A DNA stretch of 64,000 bases from an uncultured Flavobacteriales bacterium (GCA_903860985.1 CAIOSO010000145.1:1-64000); one strand, 5' to 3'. Counted from the first letter of the stretch, positions 9,344 through 20,246 are shown. Made by a program: numbers and translations. The notes: generated from the sequence alone by a model not told the origin.

Positions 9344-10357
9344 ATGCACAGACTTCAAACGGATCTGTTAAATTTAGTACGTGACAAATTAAATGGTGGC
9401 GACTCTATGGGATACGTGATTAGCGACGTATTGCACGTGAGTCAAGATGCCGCCTACCGCAGATTGAGAGGCGAAACAGTCTTAACCATTTTCGAAGTAC
9501 AAAAGATCTGCAAGGCATTTGACATTTCCTTTGATGCACTCATTGAGCAAAAAGCTGGAAATGTCGTTTTTGGTTATACACCATTAAATGCCTACGATTT
9601 TAGCCTGGAATCTTATTTAGAAGGTATTTTGGAGTCATTCCAACGCTTGAAATCATTGGATGACCCACGAATTATTCTAACCATCAATAATGCCCACTTT
9701 TTTCAATTAATCAATGTGCCTCAACTATTGCGATTCCGCTTATTCTTTTGGGCCAAAACACATTTGCAGATTCCGGAATACCAGAATATCCTCTTTAAAC
9801 ACGAGAAAGTCACCGAACGCGCATTTGAATTAGGAATGAAAATCGTTTCGATCTATAATTCGATTCCGTCAGTGGAGATTTTTGACCCAGAGTTGATGCG
9901 TGGATTCATGCGACAGATTCTTTATTATTATAAGTCGAACCAGTTCGAAGATCCCTCCTACGCACTTTTTCTGTGTGACCGTGCCATCATGTTCTCACAA
10001 CATTTAAAAGCACAAGCTGAATGTGGAAAGAAATTTATTTACGGTACGCATCCCCCTGAACAAGGAAACCAATTTGAAATGTACCTGAATGAAACCATCA
10101 ACTCGGATGCAGCGTTCTATTATGAAAGCAAAGAGAAGAAAGGTTTGTACGTGACACATAACATCATGAATTACCTGCAAACGACAAATCCACAATACGT
10201 CTCTGATTCAAAGCAAGTGTTGGACAAACAATTAGCTAATTCTAGTTTGATTAGTGTCGTAAATGAAAAAGAACGCAATAACTACTTCTTTGAGTTCGAA
10301 AAGACCATCAATATGTTCCGTAAAAAGATTGAAGCGGATATTGAGTTCAATACATAG
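9344..10357 (+). CDS. Protein with N-terminal cro/C1-like HTH and long uncharacterised C-terminal domain
   Basis: N-term YVISDVLHVSQDAAYRRLRGETVLTIFEVQKICKAFDISFDAL fits HTH; the rest has no recognised family. Confidence 0.65.
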   Translation: MHRLQTDLLNLVRDKLNGGDSMGYVISDVLHVSQDAAYRRLRGETVLTIFEVQKICKAFDISFDALIEQKAGNVVFGYTPLNAYDFSLESYLEGILESFQRLKSLDDPRIILTINNAHFFQLINVPQLLRFRLFFWAKTHLQIPEYQNILFKHEKVTERAFELGMKIVSIYNSIPSVEIFDPELMRGFMRQILYYYKSNQFEDPSYALFLCDRAIMFSQHLKAQAECGKKFIYGTHPPEQGNQFEMYLNETINSDAAFYYESKEKKGLYVTHNIMNYLQTTNPQYVSDSKQVLDKQLANSSLISVVNEKERNNYFFEFEKTINMFRKKIEADIEFNT

Positions 10358-10460
10358 TTGCGAAAAACGCAAATAACTTCCCCGTCATTGCTTAATTCAG
10401 TTTTCATTTTCGTGAAAAATGCAGAAATATTTGCAGTATAAATTTAAAATTTAAAACGAG

Positions 10461-11630
10461 ATGAAAAAAACACTTTTACTTCTTACTACTTGCCTTATCG
10501 GAATGATGAGTCAAGCACAAACAGAAAAAATGCCAACGATCGCCGTGGCAAATCCAAATGTAAATGGCTTAACGCTTAAGTCTGAATCAGTTGCGAAAAT
10601 GATGCGTTTAGAAACCGTTAAGTTGAACAAATACAAAGTCTATGATGAGTATGATATGGCGGATGTGATGAAAGCGAAAGAAGAATTCAGAACAAATTGC
10701 TACGGTCAAAATTGCTTGATCAAACTCGGGACAGAATTGAATGTGGATTACATCATGTGTGGAAGCGTGGATGGATTAGGTAATAAAATCGCCTTAACCA
10801 TTAAAATTGTCGATGTGAAAAATCAAACGTTATACAAGTCTGCTGTAAAAGAATTCGACAACCAAGAAACAGAAATTCAACGCATGTTGGAAATTGTGTT
10901 GTTTGAACTGCATGGCTTTACCGTAGATAAGGTAATTGCTGATCGCTTAACTTTCAAAAACGAGCCTATTACCTCAAATAACATCGGTAAAATCAATAAC
11001 TCTGGACCACGTATTGGTGGTGCTGCATTGGTCGGATCATTGGATGAGTTTGCGAGAAGACCAACTTCTCAAGGGGGATTAGACATCGCTCCATTTGTTT
11101 CGATGATTGGCTACCAGTTCGAAGGACAATACGTTGGAACAGAAAACTTCTCTGCATTAGTAGAGGGAATTGTAAACGTTTCTGGTTTAGAGCAAGGTAA
11201 ATTCCTTCCATCATTTACCTTAATGAATGGTTTCCGCTTCGGAAAAAGCGGATGGGAATTTGCTTTTGGACCACGTTTAAGTGTGAAACATACTTCCAAC
11301 GGTTTCTTTGATGAGTATAATCAATATAGTACCAATGGGCAATATTTTTCTGAAAGCGATTGGAATCAATTCTCATTAAATAATCCAGTGACCTTAGATA
11401 CCCGCTATACATTTGAGGAAAACCTTGACATGAGAGGGAGCACAAAACTAAGTACAAGCTTCGTCATTGCCTTTGGTCGAACATTCCAGGCAGGATCGTT
11501 AAATGTTCCCGTGAACCTATTTTATACTTCCCAAAAAGGCGGAGGATTTGCTGGAATAAACGTTGGATTCAATGTCCAAAAAAGCAAACAACCGATTAAC
11601 AAACCAGCCCCGAAGAAAGGGTACTATTAA
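10461..11630 (+). CDS. Secreted protein with CsgG/LpoB-like alpha/beta domain and predicted beta-barrel C-terminus
   Basis: Signal peptide ending SQAQ; PTIAVANPNVNG...VDYIMCGSVDGLGNKIALTIKIVDVKNQTL; strand-rich C-terminus. Confidence 0.6.
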   Translation: MKKTLLLLTTCLIGMMSQAQTEKMPTIAVANPNVNGLTLKSESVAKMMRLETVKLNKYKVYDEYDMADVMKAKEEFRTNCYGQNCLIKLGTELNVDYIMCGSVDGLGNKIALTIKIVDVKNQTLYKSAVKEFDNQETEIQRMLEIVLFELHGFTVDKVIADRLTFKNEPITSNNIGKINNSGPRIGGAALVGSLDEFARRPTSQGGLDIAPFVSMIGYQFEGQYVGTENFSALVEGIVNVSGLEQGKFLPSFTLMNGFRFGKSGWEFAFGPRLSVKHTSNGFFDEYNQYSTNGQYFSESDWNQFSLNNPVTLDTRYTFEENLDMRGSTKLSTSFVIAFGRTFQAGSLNVPVNLFYTSQKGGGFAGINVGFNVQKSKQPINKPAPKKGYY

Positions 11631-11633
11631 TGG

Positions 11634-11656
11634 AAGGGGCTTCGGCCCCTTTTTTT
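11634..11656 (+). terminator. Intrinsic terminator with UUCG tetraloop
   Basis: aaggggc-ttcg-gcccctt followed by T-run, 3 nt after the 10461 gene stop. Confidence 0.9.
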
Positions 11657-11690
11657 ATGCATTGTTCGCGTGTCGCGCCTTGGTATTTCG

Positions 11691-11698
11691 TAAATTTG
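11691..11698 (+). promoter_or_regulatory. -7 element TAAATTTG upstream of cyclase gene
   Basis: Exact TAnnTTTG match, 35 nt before ATG. Confidence 0.35.
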
Positions 11699-11733
11699 CT
11701 CATAGTAATTGTTCCCACTAGCGCAAAAAATTA

Positions 11734-13329
11734 ATGATTGAGTTAACACGAGAAATACATTTTTGGCAAACCTGGTGGTTCTGGGTCTTGACAAGCGTCA
11801 TTTTATTTTTTGCCATCTTCATTTTTATTCGAAGTAGAATTGAACGCTCACGAAGAAATCAGGTGCGATTAGAAGTGAAAATTGCGGAAAGAACGAGGGA
11901 AATCCGCCTGCAAAAAACGAAGATTGAAGAACAAAACCGATTAATCGAAGAAGAAAAAAACAAAGTACTTCAGCAACAAGTGCTTCTTCAAGCAGAAAAG
12001 GATAGAACGGAACAATGGCTAAACAACACCTTGCCTTCGGAAGTGGTGATTGAATTAAAGCGCTCCGGAAAAGTGAAAGCGCAAGGATTCCAACAAGTAT
12101 CGGTGATGTTTACCGACGTGGTTGGATTCACACGTATTTCTGATACGATGCAACCAAGTAGAATTGTATCGAAACTAGATATTCTTTTTCAGAAATTTGA
12201 TGAAATCATCCAAGCAAATAATCTGGAGAAAATTAAAACGATTGGAGATGCCTACATGTGCGCTGGCGGAGTGCCAATTGAAAACTCCACCAATCCAATT
12301 GATGCTTGTACTGCCGCTTTGCAGATTCAAGCATTCATGGATAAACTCAAGTATGAGGCCATAGCTGATCATGAAGATTTTTGGGAAATCCGACTTGGAA
12401 TCAACACAGGTCCCGTGATTGCCGGAATTATTGGAAATATCCGCCTAGCCTATGACATTTGGGGCTCAACGGTAAATCTAGCTCAACGAATGGAGATGCT
12501 AGGCGAACCTGGGAAGGTCACGATAACTGGAAATACCTTTCAATTGATTGAACCTTATTTTGAATGTGAATACAAAGGGAAAGCCTTAACGAAATCCCGT
12601 TCCAAAGTGGACACCTATGTCGTGAATCGCATTAAGCCTGAACTTTCGGTAAATGGCGAAGGACTTGTTCCAAACAATCGTTTTGAGGAAATTAAGAAAT
12701 TACACCATTACAGTTCCATCAAATACTACAAAACGGAACATAATGTACTTTCCTTCATGGAGAAAAGTCTTCCTGAAAAATTGTACTACCATTCACTAAA
12801 ACACACAAAGGATGTGGTCAAGTCTGTCGAGCGAATTGCTTTACTTGAAGGGGTTACAGACGAAGGACTCTTTTTGCTCAAAACCGCTGCAATTCTGCAC
12901 GATGCTGGGTTCATTGAACGCTATGACAAGAACGAAGAAATCGGAGCGCGTATGGCCACTGAAATCCTTCCGAAATATGGCTATACCGAACAACACGTAA
13001 AAACTATCGTGGAACTCATACACGTAACGGAACTCCCGCATAAACCAATCAATAAATTGCAGGAGATTATCTGCGATGCCGATTTAGATTACCTAGGAAC
13101 AGATGATTTTGAAGAAATCGCGGATCGACTTCGTCGTGAATTAATGGAAATGGGGAAACTAGAATCACGCAAACAATGGGACGAAATCCAAGTGAAATTT
13201 TTGAAACAACACCAATACTTTACGCAAACAGCTATTCAAATGCGTCAGGAAAAGAAAATGGAGAATTTACAGATTGTCATTGATCGATTGGAAGCAGATC
13301 AATACGAAGAAATTCCAGAGAATTTATAG
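11734..13329 (+). CDS. Membrane-anchored class III adenylate cyclase with C-terminal HD domain
   Basis: TM helix, coiled coil, cyclase core (VMFTDVVGFT, EKIKTIGDAYM, YDIWGSTVNLAQRM), then HD-type motif (HSLKHTKDVV...AILHDAGF...DADLDYLG). Confidence 0.88.
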   Translation: MIELTREIHFWQTWWFWVLTSVILFFAIFIFIRSRIERSRRNQVRLEVKIAERTREIRLQKTKIEEQNRLIEEEKNKVLQQQVLLQAEKDRTEQWLNNTLPSEVVIELKRSGKVKAQGFQQVSVMFTDVVGFTRISDTMQPSRIVSKLDILFQKFDEIIQANNLEKIKTIGDAYMCAGGVPIENSTNPIDACTAALQIQAFMDKLKYEAIADHEDFWEIRLGINTGPVIAGIIGNIRLAYDIWGSTVNLAQRMEMLGEPGKVTITGNTFQLIEPYFECEYKGKALTKSRSKVDTYVVNRIKPELSVNGEGLVPNNRFEEIKKLHHYSSIKYYKTEHNVLSFMEKSLPEKLYYHSLKHTKDVVKSVERIALLEGVTDEGLFLLKTAAILHDAGFIERYDKNEEIGARMATEILPKYGYTEQHVKTIVELIHVTELPHKPINKLQEIICDADLDYLGTDDFEEIADRLRRELMEMGKLESRKQWDEIQVKFLKQHQYFTQTAIQMRQEKKMENLQIVIDRLEADQYEEIPENL

Positions 13330-14037
13330 AAATCGGGCATCCCTGCCTTTAGGAGCTTCTTCCTTTTTTCTCTCGCCAAGTGAATACGAATACGATAGAT
13401 TCAGTATACTTCGGTTTACAGGATTAGCAACTTGGATTTTTTGATCATAATAGTATCCCACCTCTAAGTTGTGTGGGCCAGCTAATTCCAAAGCGACTCC
13501 AGCGTAATAACGAATGCGCGTAAATTGTTGACCTTGATAACCATTTGAAGGATTGTAAAAAAACTCACAACTCACTTTTGGTGTAAATATGCTCTTGTTG
13601 ACGTCGTAAGTATAACTTGGTTTGAAGCGAAATGCTTGATCAAATTCAGGCTCATAGGTTTGAATTAACCGATTAAAGGAATATTGATAGCGAATTCGAA
13701 ATCCAAATGATTGTCGCTTTTTCACATATGAAAACTGAAGATTTCCATTGATGCGATGACTTGCTAAGTAATTCCCATTTGATGCTCTGTTCATGATCAT
13801 TCGGTAATCCACGGATGGACGAATGAATTTATTCAGTTTATATTTCACCGAAACTTGAGGGAAATAAGTCGCCACTCCGGCATTGCCAATACGCGTTGTT
13901 AAATCAACTCCATAGGTCAAATTTTTGTTCGCTTTCCCGCTTGTCCCTAATTCATTCCAAACCTGAAAAACAGTGGTTTGACTATACACAGAAGAAAATG
14001 AAAAGAGGAAAAAACTGAATAAATGAAAGAATTTCAT
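13324..14037 (-). CDS. DUF2490-like outer membrane protein
   Basis: Signal peptide ending VYSQ; FQVWNELG...; beta-barrel pattern to C-term LSYSYSLG. Confidence 0.7.
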   Translation of the reverse strand: MKFFHLFSFFLFSFSSVYSQTTVFQVWNELGTSGKANKNLTYGVDLTTRIGNAGVATYFPQVSVKYKLNKFIRPSVDYRMIMNRASNGNYLASHRINGNLQFSYVKKRQSFGFRIRYQYSFNRLIQTYEPEFDQAFRFKPSYTYDVNKSIFTPKVSCEFFYNPSNGYQGQQFTRIRYYAGVALELAGPHNLEVGYYYDQKIQVANPVNRSILNLSYSYSLGERKKEEAPKGRDARFL

Positions 14038-14435
14038 TAGAGTTTTTCAATGTTAATGGTTCCCAAATCTTTCACTTCACTTTTCTCTGTGATTTCAAAG
14101 GTTTGTTTCACTACATTCTTGCCGCTAGGTTGATTGATATCGTCTTCGTAAACAAATAAGGTATAGGTCCCCTTTTGCAAGTAATTAAAGACAAACGAAC
14201 CATCGTAACTTGTTTTAATATCATCGTCATAAAACTGATCCGTAGTACCATAAATTAAGTAAACACTTTGATTGGCTGCAGGATATTCAGCAATTATATT
14301 GCCAAGCGCATTGTATTTCTGTTCTTGGATAATGCCCTTAATAACGGCTCCACCTCCAACTCCTTCTACTTTTTTACAAGAATTATTGAAACTTAAAACG
14401 AGGATTGAAAAAAATATAATGAGTCCGTTTTTCAT
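14037..14435 (-). CDS. Small lipoprotein, hypothetical
   Basis: Lipobox-like signal MKNGLIIFFSILVLSFNNSCKK. Confidence 0.65.
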   Translation of the reverse strand: MKNGLIIFFSILVLSFNNSCKKVEGVGGGAVIKGIIQEQKYNALGNIIAEYPAANQSVYLIYGTTDQFYDDDIKTSYDGSFVFNYLQKGTYTLFVYEDDINQPSGKNVVKQTFEITEKSEVKDLGTINIEKL

Positions 14436-14557
14436 TTAGTGTGTTTTTTAATTCATGCAATTTTAACAAAAAAAACAACTTGGGTTCACTTTACACGTCT
14501 CCTAAATTGGAAATTGACCTGCTTTTCGTTAATTTTAGTCGCTCTTAACCTAAAACC

Positions 14558-17500
14558 ATGAAACAACTCTTACTCAGTTTGATGCTATTTGCTTTTCATC
14601 AGATAGTATCTGCTCAAGTAATTATCAATGAATATTCTTGTTCAAACATCACAGGTCCATCAGATGCCTATGGTCAAAAAGAAGATTGGGTAGAACTTCT
14701 TAACGTAACAGCAGCACCTGTAGATTTAACAGGTTGGTATCTTTCTGACAAATCTACAAACTTGACAAAATGGATGATTCCCAGTGGTTCAATTGCTGCG
14801 AATGGATTTAAAATGGTTTTTTGTTCAAACCGTGATTTGGTGAATGGAAACGAATACCATCCAAATTTTACGCTTTCACAAACCGACGGAGATTGGATCA
14901 TCCTTTCGAACACGTTCGGAAATGTGGTCGATTCCTTCAAAATTGTTCATATGACAAAGGCAAATCATTCTGTGGGACGCTCCACAAATGCTGCCGTTGA
15001 TTTCAAATTGTTTACTACACCAACACCAAATGCAAACAATACTGGCACACAGAATTTTTACATACCGAAACCTGTTTTGAGTCTACAAGCCGGATTCTAT
15101 CCAAGTGCACAAACGGTTACTATTACTTGTGCCGATCCTACTGCTACTATTCGATATACACTAGATGGTTCCGATCCTGTGGCGACTTCAACACCGTACA
15201 CAGGACCAATAACCATCGCTACAACCAAAGTGCTTCGGGCAGCTGCTTTTGGGACTGGATTAACTTCATTTAATACAACAAATACTTATTTCATCAATGT
15301 AAGTCATACGATTCCGGTAGTTTCAGTATGTAGTCAAGGAGTCTTTAGTTTAGTCGCAAATGGAAATCAAAATCCACCCGACCGAATCGGATCACTTGAG
15401 TTGTTCGAAGACAATCAATTGTTTATGGATGAAGGAGAAGGGGATTTTAATAAACACGGAAATGATTCTTGGGCCTATCAACAACGTGGATTTGACTTTG
15501 TGATGAGGGATCAATATGGATATAATAATAACATTTCTGACACGATCTTCCCAGAATCCACACGCGGGAATTTTCAACGCTTAATATTAAAACCTGCAGC
15601 GAATGATAATTATCCCTTTTCAAATGGAGGAGCACACATTCGCGATGCATATGTACATACTCTTTCCATTCGCGCGGATTTAAAACTGGATGAACGTACT
15701 TGGAGACCATGTGTATTGTACATCAATGGTGCATATTGGGGGGTTTATGAAATTAGAGAAAAAGCAGATGATCATGATTACACCGATTATTACTATGGTC
15801 AATATAAATATGATTTACAATATTTGAAAACGTGGGGTGGAACATGGGAAGAATACGGAACTCCAAATGCCCTACCTGCATGGAACAGTCTTAAAAATTA
15901 TGTTGCTACCAACAACATGGGAGTGGCGGCAAATTTCAACTATGTGGATAGTTTATTTAACTGGAAATCACTTGTAGATTACTTCGTGCTTAACTCCGTC
16001 ACGGTAACAACCGATTGGCTAAACTGGAATACAGCTTGGTGGCGTGGTCGAGATACTACAGGTGAACATAGAAAGTGGGGGTACGCACTTTGGGATCTTG
16101 ACGCAACTTTTGGTCATTACATTAACTATACTGGAGTTCCAAGTACACAGCCGAATGCTGACCCTTGTAATGTGGAAAATTTACCAAATCCAGGAGGCCA
16201 AGGTCATACCTCAATCTTACAAAAACTCATCAATGAAAACCCTTTTGTCGAACAATACTATATTGCACGATACATCGATTTATTGAATACAAAATTGTCC
16301 TGCTCCTTCATGATTCCTTTGCTCGATTCCATGTTGGCAGAAATCGCTCCAGAAATGCCTAGTCAAATTGCCAAATGGGGTGGTTCGATGGCCACCTATA
16401 CGGCCAATGTAACAGCCTTACACAATTTTATAAATACGCGCTGTACCGCATTAACCCAAGGACTAATCGATTGCTATCAATTAACCGGACCTTATCCCGT
16501 GACATTTGATGTTTCTCCCGCTAACGCAGGAACAATCAAAGTGAACTCTATTTATCCACCGAATTATTCTTGGTCAACTACTTATTTTGGAGGTATTCAG
16601 ACAAACGTAAAAGCAAAACCAAATCTCGGTTATGTGTTCGATCATTGGACCTACACGTCCGGACCAATGGGATTAGCAATTACACAAGACTCGAATTTCA
16701 TCAATATCAATGGACCAGAAACCATCGTTGCGGTTTTTGTTCCGGATATTCCTGATTTAGATGGAGATGGATGCTTAAACACAGTAGAGATTGCTGCCGG
16801 GACAGATCCAAATGTGGTAGATACAGATGGAGATGGTGAAAACGATTGTGTCGAACTTGGACCAAATCCAGCAACTCCTCTCGATACGGATGGCGATGGA
16901 ATCATTGATGCATTGGAATCCATTATCATTGACACAGATGGAGACGGTGTGATGGATGAATTAGATCCAGATAATTTGAATCCATGTATACCTAATGCCA
17001 ACGCTGGACCATGTGATCAAGATGGGGATGGGCTTACAAATACACAAGAAGGATTGGCGGGAACTAGTCCAACAAATCCTGATACGGATGGTGACGGAAT
17101 AAACGACGGTACTGAAGCAACCAATGGCTCTGACCCCTTGAATCCTTGTGACCCTAACGACACCCTGCCTGGTTGTCAAATCGACTCCGATTTCGATGGC
17201 CTGACAGATGCACAAGAAGCTGTATTAGGAACGAATCCGAATAATCCGGATACTGATGGAGATGGCTACAATGACCTATTGGAAATCACCCAAGGGTCAG
17301 ACCCCTTGAATCCATGTGATCCAAACGCAAGTTCACCGGAATGCTCAGATGGTATTTATATTCCAACGGCATTTTCTCCGAATGGTGTTGGGAACCAAGA
17401 CAATGATGTCTATCAAATCATCGTTGGTAAAAACATTGAAGCCATTGGATTTAAAGTCTTTGACCGTTGGGGGAACTTGATGTTTGAATCCACAAATAAA

Positions 17501-17629
17501 CTTTTCAAATGGGATGGAAACTACAAAGGCAAACCGCTTAATACAGGAGTGTATGCGTACATCGTGGATGTTACATACGAAGGTGGCACCACGAAAAAAA
17601 TGACAGGTAACATTACCTTAATTCGATAA
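14558..17629 (+). CDS. Secreted CotH kinase-family protein with lamin-tail-like domain, chitobiase-type domain, TSP3-like Ca-binding repeats and type-B T9SS CTD
   Basis: [10 protein letters not shown]...DWVELLN (lamin tail); [12 protein letters not shown] (CHB_HEX-like); [17 protein letters not shown] and [10 protein letters not shown] (CotH); DTDGDG repeats; C-term [11 protein letters not shown]...[10 protein letters not shown]...[19 protein letters not shown]. Confidence 0.88.
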   Translation: MKQLLLSLMLFAFHQIVSAQVIINEYSCSNITGPSDAYGQKEDWVELLNVTAAPVDLTGWYLSDKSTNLTKWMIPSGSIAANGFKMVFCSNRDLVNGNEYHPNFTLSQTDGDWIILSNTFGNVVDSFKIVHMTKANHSVGRSTNAAVDFKLFTTPTPNANNTGTQNFYIPKPVLSLQAGFYPSAQTVTITCADPTATIRYTLDGSDPVATSTPYTGPITIATTKVLRAAAFGTGLTSFNTTNTYFINVSHTIPVVSVCSQGVFSLVANGNQNPPDRIGSLELFEDNQLFMDEGEGDFNKHGNDSWAYQQRGFDFVMRDQYGYNNNISDTIFPESTRGNFQRLILKPAANDNYPFSNGGAHIRDAYVHTLSIRADLKLDERTWRPCVLYINGAYWGVYEIREKADDHDYTDYYYGQYKYDLQYLKTWGGTWEEYGTPNALPAWNSLKNYVATNNMGVAANFNYVDSLFNWKSLVDYFVLNSVTVTTDWLNWNTAWWRGRDTTGEHRKWGYALWDLDATFGHYINYTGVPSTQPNADPCNVENLPNPGGQGHTSILQKLINENPFVEQYYIARYIDLLNTKLSCSFMIPLLDSMLAEIAPEMPSQIAKWGGSMATYTANVTALHNFINTRCTALTQGLIDCYQLTGPYPVTFDVSPANAGTIKVNSIYPPNYSWSTTYFGGIQTNVKAKPNLGYVFDHWTYTSGPMGLAITQDSNFININGPETIVAVFVPDIPDLDGDGCLNTVEIAAGTDPNVVDTDGDGENDCVELGPNPATPLDTDGDGIIDALESIIIDTDGDGVMDELDPDNLNPCIPNANAGPCDQDGDGLTNTQEGLAGTSPTNPDTDGDGINDGTEATNGSDPLNPCDPNDTLPGCQIDSDFDGLTDAQEAVLGTNPNNPDTDGDGYNDLLEITQGSDPLNPCDPNASSPECSDGIYIPTAFSPNGVGNQDNDVYQIIVGKNIEAIGFKVFDRWGNLMFESTNKLFKWDGNYKGKPLNTGVYAYIVDVTYEGGTTKKMTGNITLIR

Positions 17630-17634
17630 GTGGG

Positions 17635-18660
17635 ATGAAGTTTAAATTTTTAGGTTTCTTTCTTCTCGTCATTGGTTTTGTCCATGCTCAGGATTATCAT
17701 TTGACTCAGATAGATAAAACGATGTCAATCTTGAATCCCTCTACTGTTTCCATGCACCAAGGTTTTGAAAAAATTAGCCTTCAAAACCGAAATCAATGGC
17801 TAGGATCTGGAACACAATTCATGACAAGCTATGGAATGGCAGAATTGTCCGTTGGAAAAACCAAGAAAAGCGACAAAGCTTACACAGGGATAGGTGTTTT
17901 TTTTAGCAATGACGTTGGCGGAGATTCGAAAATGTCCCAAAAATCGTTCGGAACCTCCTTTAGTGGACACCTGCCTTTAGCCAAAGGACATTGGCTTTCA
18001 GCTGGAATTCAAACAGCATTTTGTAATCGAAGTGCTGATTTTTCTCGCTTAATTTATTATTCACAATGGAACGGATCTTCCTTGGACCCAACTGTTTATT
18101 CTGGCGAAGCAAATGACTTTACTTCTTTTTCCTACCTCGATGCCGGTTTAGGGATGAACTACCGATATATCCCCGGAAATAAGCCAAATTTAAGTGCTGG
18201 ACAATTTTCTTTTTTAGGTGGATTTTCCATCGCGCATGCAAATAAACCAACGCTAAATTACAATAGCTTAACAGAGGACAGGCTGTTTCGTAAATTCTGC
18301 TTTAATACGCAAGCGAAATATGCATTCGATGATCGATCGAGCCTGGAAGTAAGCATCACAGAATTGATGCAAGGCGCACATAAAGAAACAATTTTAGGTT
18401 TGTTTTACCGCTCTAAGTTGCGCGGATCTTCCGAAATAACAAACATGGTAAATTCTCAATCTGTCGTTGCAGGACTTTACATGCGATCCATGGGGACAAT
18501 TGCTCCTTATGTTGCTTTGTCATTCGGCTCCGTCGATTTAGGACTTTCGTATGATTACGACTTCGGAAGAATAGGCAGTGCATATAAACATTCCATTGAA
18601 GTGAATGTAGCCTATACCTTTACAAAAAAATCCATGTTTAAAGGGAGTCGTTTGCATTAA
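17635..18660 (+). CDS. PorP/SprF family T9SS membrane protein
   Basis: QDYHLTQIDKTMSILNPSTV... typical N-term; starts 5 nt after a type-B CTD cargo gene. Confidence 0.85.
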   Translation: MKFKFLGFFLLVIGFVHAQDYHLTQIDKTMSILNPSTVSMHQGFEKISLQNRNQWLGSGTQFMTSYGMAELSVGKTKKSDKAYTGIGVFFSNDVGGDSKMSQKSFGTSFSGHLPLAKGHWLSAGIQTAFCNRSADFSRLIYYSQWNGSSLDPTVYSGEANDFTSFSYLDAGLGMNYRYIPGNKPNLSAGQFSFLGGFSIAHANKPTLNYNSLTEDRLFRKFCFNTQAKYAFDDRSSLEVSITELMQGAHKETILGLFYRSKLRGSSEITNMVNSQSVVAGLYMRSMGTIAPYVALSFGSVDLGLSYDYDFGRIGSAYKHSIEVNVAYTFTKKSMFKGSRLH

Positions 18661-20164
18661 CAAATTGAACCCACTTTTCAGCTTGGTCCTTGTTTAATAC
18701 TCGAGGCATTTTGTTTTGAGCACCTAATTTACCTAAAGACTCCAAGAACCCGTAAAATGTTTCGGTAGGAACAATTTTAAGCGTTGGTTTCCCCAAATTA
18801 TATTTGCGAACGTATGCATAATCATCATTTATTATGCAAAGTTCTTTGTCCATTTCTTCAATGATTTGATCTGAATCAAATGGAACATCTGAACCAACAA
18901 ACCAATGATGTACTTGTTGCTCTTCGTCTGCAAACAAGGTATATTCTGAAATATGAACTCCATGAGTTTTGGAAACACGCAGTAATGCTTGGTTGATGTT
19001 GTCCAAAGATAAATGCTCGCCACAGAGGCTTAAAAACTGCTTGATTCTCCCTGAAATGATGATTTCATGCGCCTCTAAATCCACAAAACGAACGAGATCT
19101 CCGATGAGGTAACGCCATAGTCCTGCATTCGTGGTAATCACCAAGGCGTAATCAATGCCCTCCTTTACTTCACTAATCGTGTATGCTTTATTTGGATTGA
19201 TCAGTTCCCCAGTTTCATCAAAATAATCGGAATTGAAGGGAATGAATTCAAAGAAGATTCCATTATTCATTAATAATTTCATTCCTTTCCGATCGGGACT
19301 CGTTTGATAACCAAAATATCCCTCACTCGCTAAATAAGTATCTAGTAATTCTACTTTTTGGCCGCAGATTTTCGCTAATCGTTCACGGTAAGGCTCCATG
19401 TATATTCCCCCATGAACATACACATGGAGATTCGGCCAAATGTCGTGTATCGATTTTAATTGATAATGCTTCACGATTTCCTCCATTAACAAGATACACC
19501 AACTAGGAATCCCTGCAATGATACCAATGTTCCATTTTGGAGCCTGCTCAATCATCAAAGGCAATTTTTCTTTCCAATTTTTTAAATTGGTGATTTTCTT
19601 GGATGGTTTAGTAAAGGGTGCGGCAATGATCGATGTGTGCTTTTTTAAGATACCACTTAAATCGCCCTCAATATGTGTGCTTTTCTTTGTAAGTTTTGTT
19701 GAACCGCCAACGGCAAGAATACTCGCAGAGTAAAATTCTTCCGGTAAATTCAATTCGTGTAAAATAGAAAATTGACGTAGACTCACCCGTTGAAAGGAGC
19801 GAATCATTTCCGTAGTAACCGGGATTCGTTTACTAGGAGAACCTGTTGTGCCGGAGGACAAGGCGTAGTACTTAATTCGTCCTTTCCACGTGTGATCTTT
19901 TGCTCCCGCGATGGATTCTTTCAGCCATTTTTCATAAAACTCATCATAATCCGTAATGGGTACCATTTTTTGATATTGTGAAACAACATCACTTTTGGTT
20001 AAAATGGCATGAAACGAATATACAAAACCAAATTTTGTGCTTTTTGCACGTTCAATCGTGGTACGTAATGCTTCCAATTGATGACGGTAATCAATCCCTT
20101 TTTTCGCATTTCGCTTGAAGCTTAATGCGGTCGTTTTACGGATAAGTTTTCCGATAATTGGCAT
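18638..20164 (-). CDS. GH3 auxin-responsive promoter-like family protein (acyl-adenylate superfamily)
   Basis: YYALSSGTTGSPSKRIPVT, YLASEGYFGYQ, GLWRYLIGDLVRFVD. Confidence 0.85.
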   Translation of the reverse strand: MPIIGKLIRKTTALSFKRNAKKGIDYRHQLEALRTTIERAKSTKFGFVYSFHAILTKSDVVSQYQKMVPITDYDEFYEKWLKESIAGAKDHTWKGRIKYYALSSGTTGSPSKRIPVTTEMIRSFQRVSLRQFSILHELNLPEEFYSASILAVGGSTKLTKKSTHIEGDLSGILKKHTSIIAAPFTKPSKKITNLKNWKEKLPLMIEQAPKWNIGIIAGIPSWCILLMEEIVKHYQLKSIHDIWPNLHVYVHGGIYMEPYRERLAKICGQKVELLDTYLASEGYFGYQTSPDRKGMKLLMNNGIFFEFIPFNSDYFDETGELINPNKAYTISEVKEGIDYALVITTNAGLWRYLIGDLVRFVDLEAHEIIISGRIKQFLSLCGEHLSLDNINQALLRVSKTHGVHISEYTLFADEEQQVHHWFVGSDVPFDSDQIIEEMDKELCIINDDYAYVRKYNLGKPTLKIVPTETFYGFLESLGKLGAQNKMPRVLNKDQAEKWVQFVNANDSL

Positions 20165-20246
20165 AATCCTATTTTAGTCGTGAAAAGTAAATACCCTCCG
20201 CGCAAAAATAAAGATAAAACTAGTGCGTTCTTTAGTCACTTTGTCT

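Noticed and set aside
16651-17001. 116-aa antisense ORF opposite TSP3 repeats
   Set aside because: Repetitive PSPSVS translation is the antisense image of DTDGDG codons.
16760-17340. Repeated GATACAGATGGAGATGG-like DNA
   Set aside because: Encodes TSP3-like Ca-binding repeats; protein repeat, not a CRISPR or a DNA-level element.
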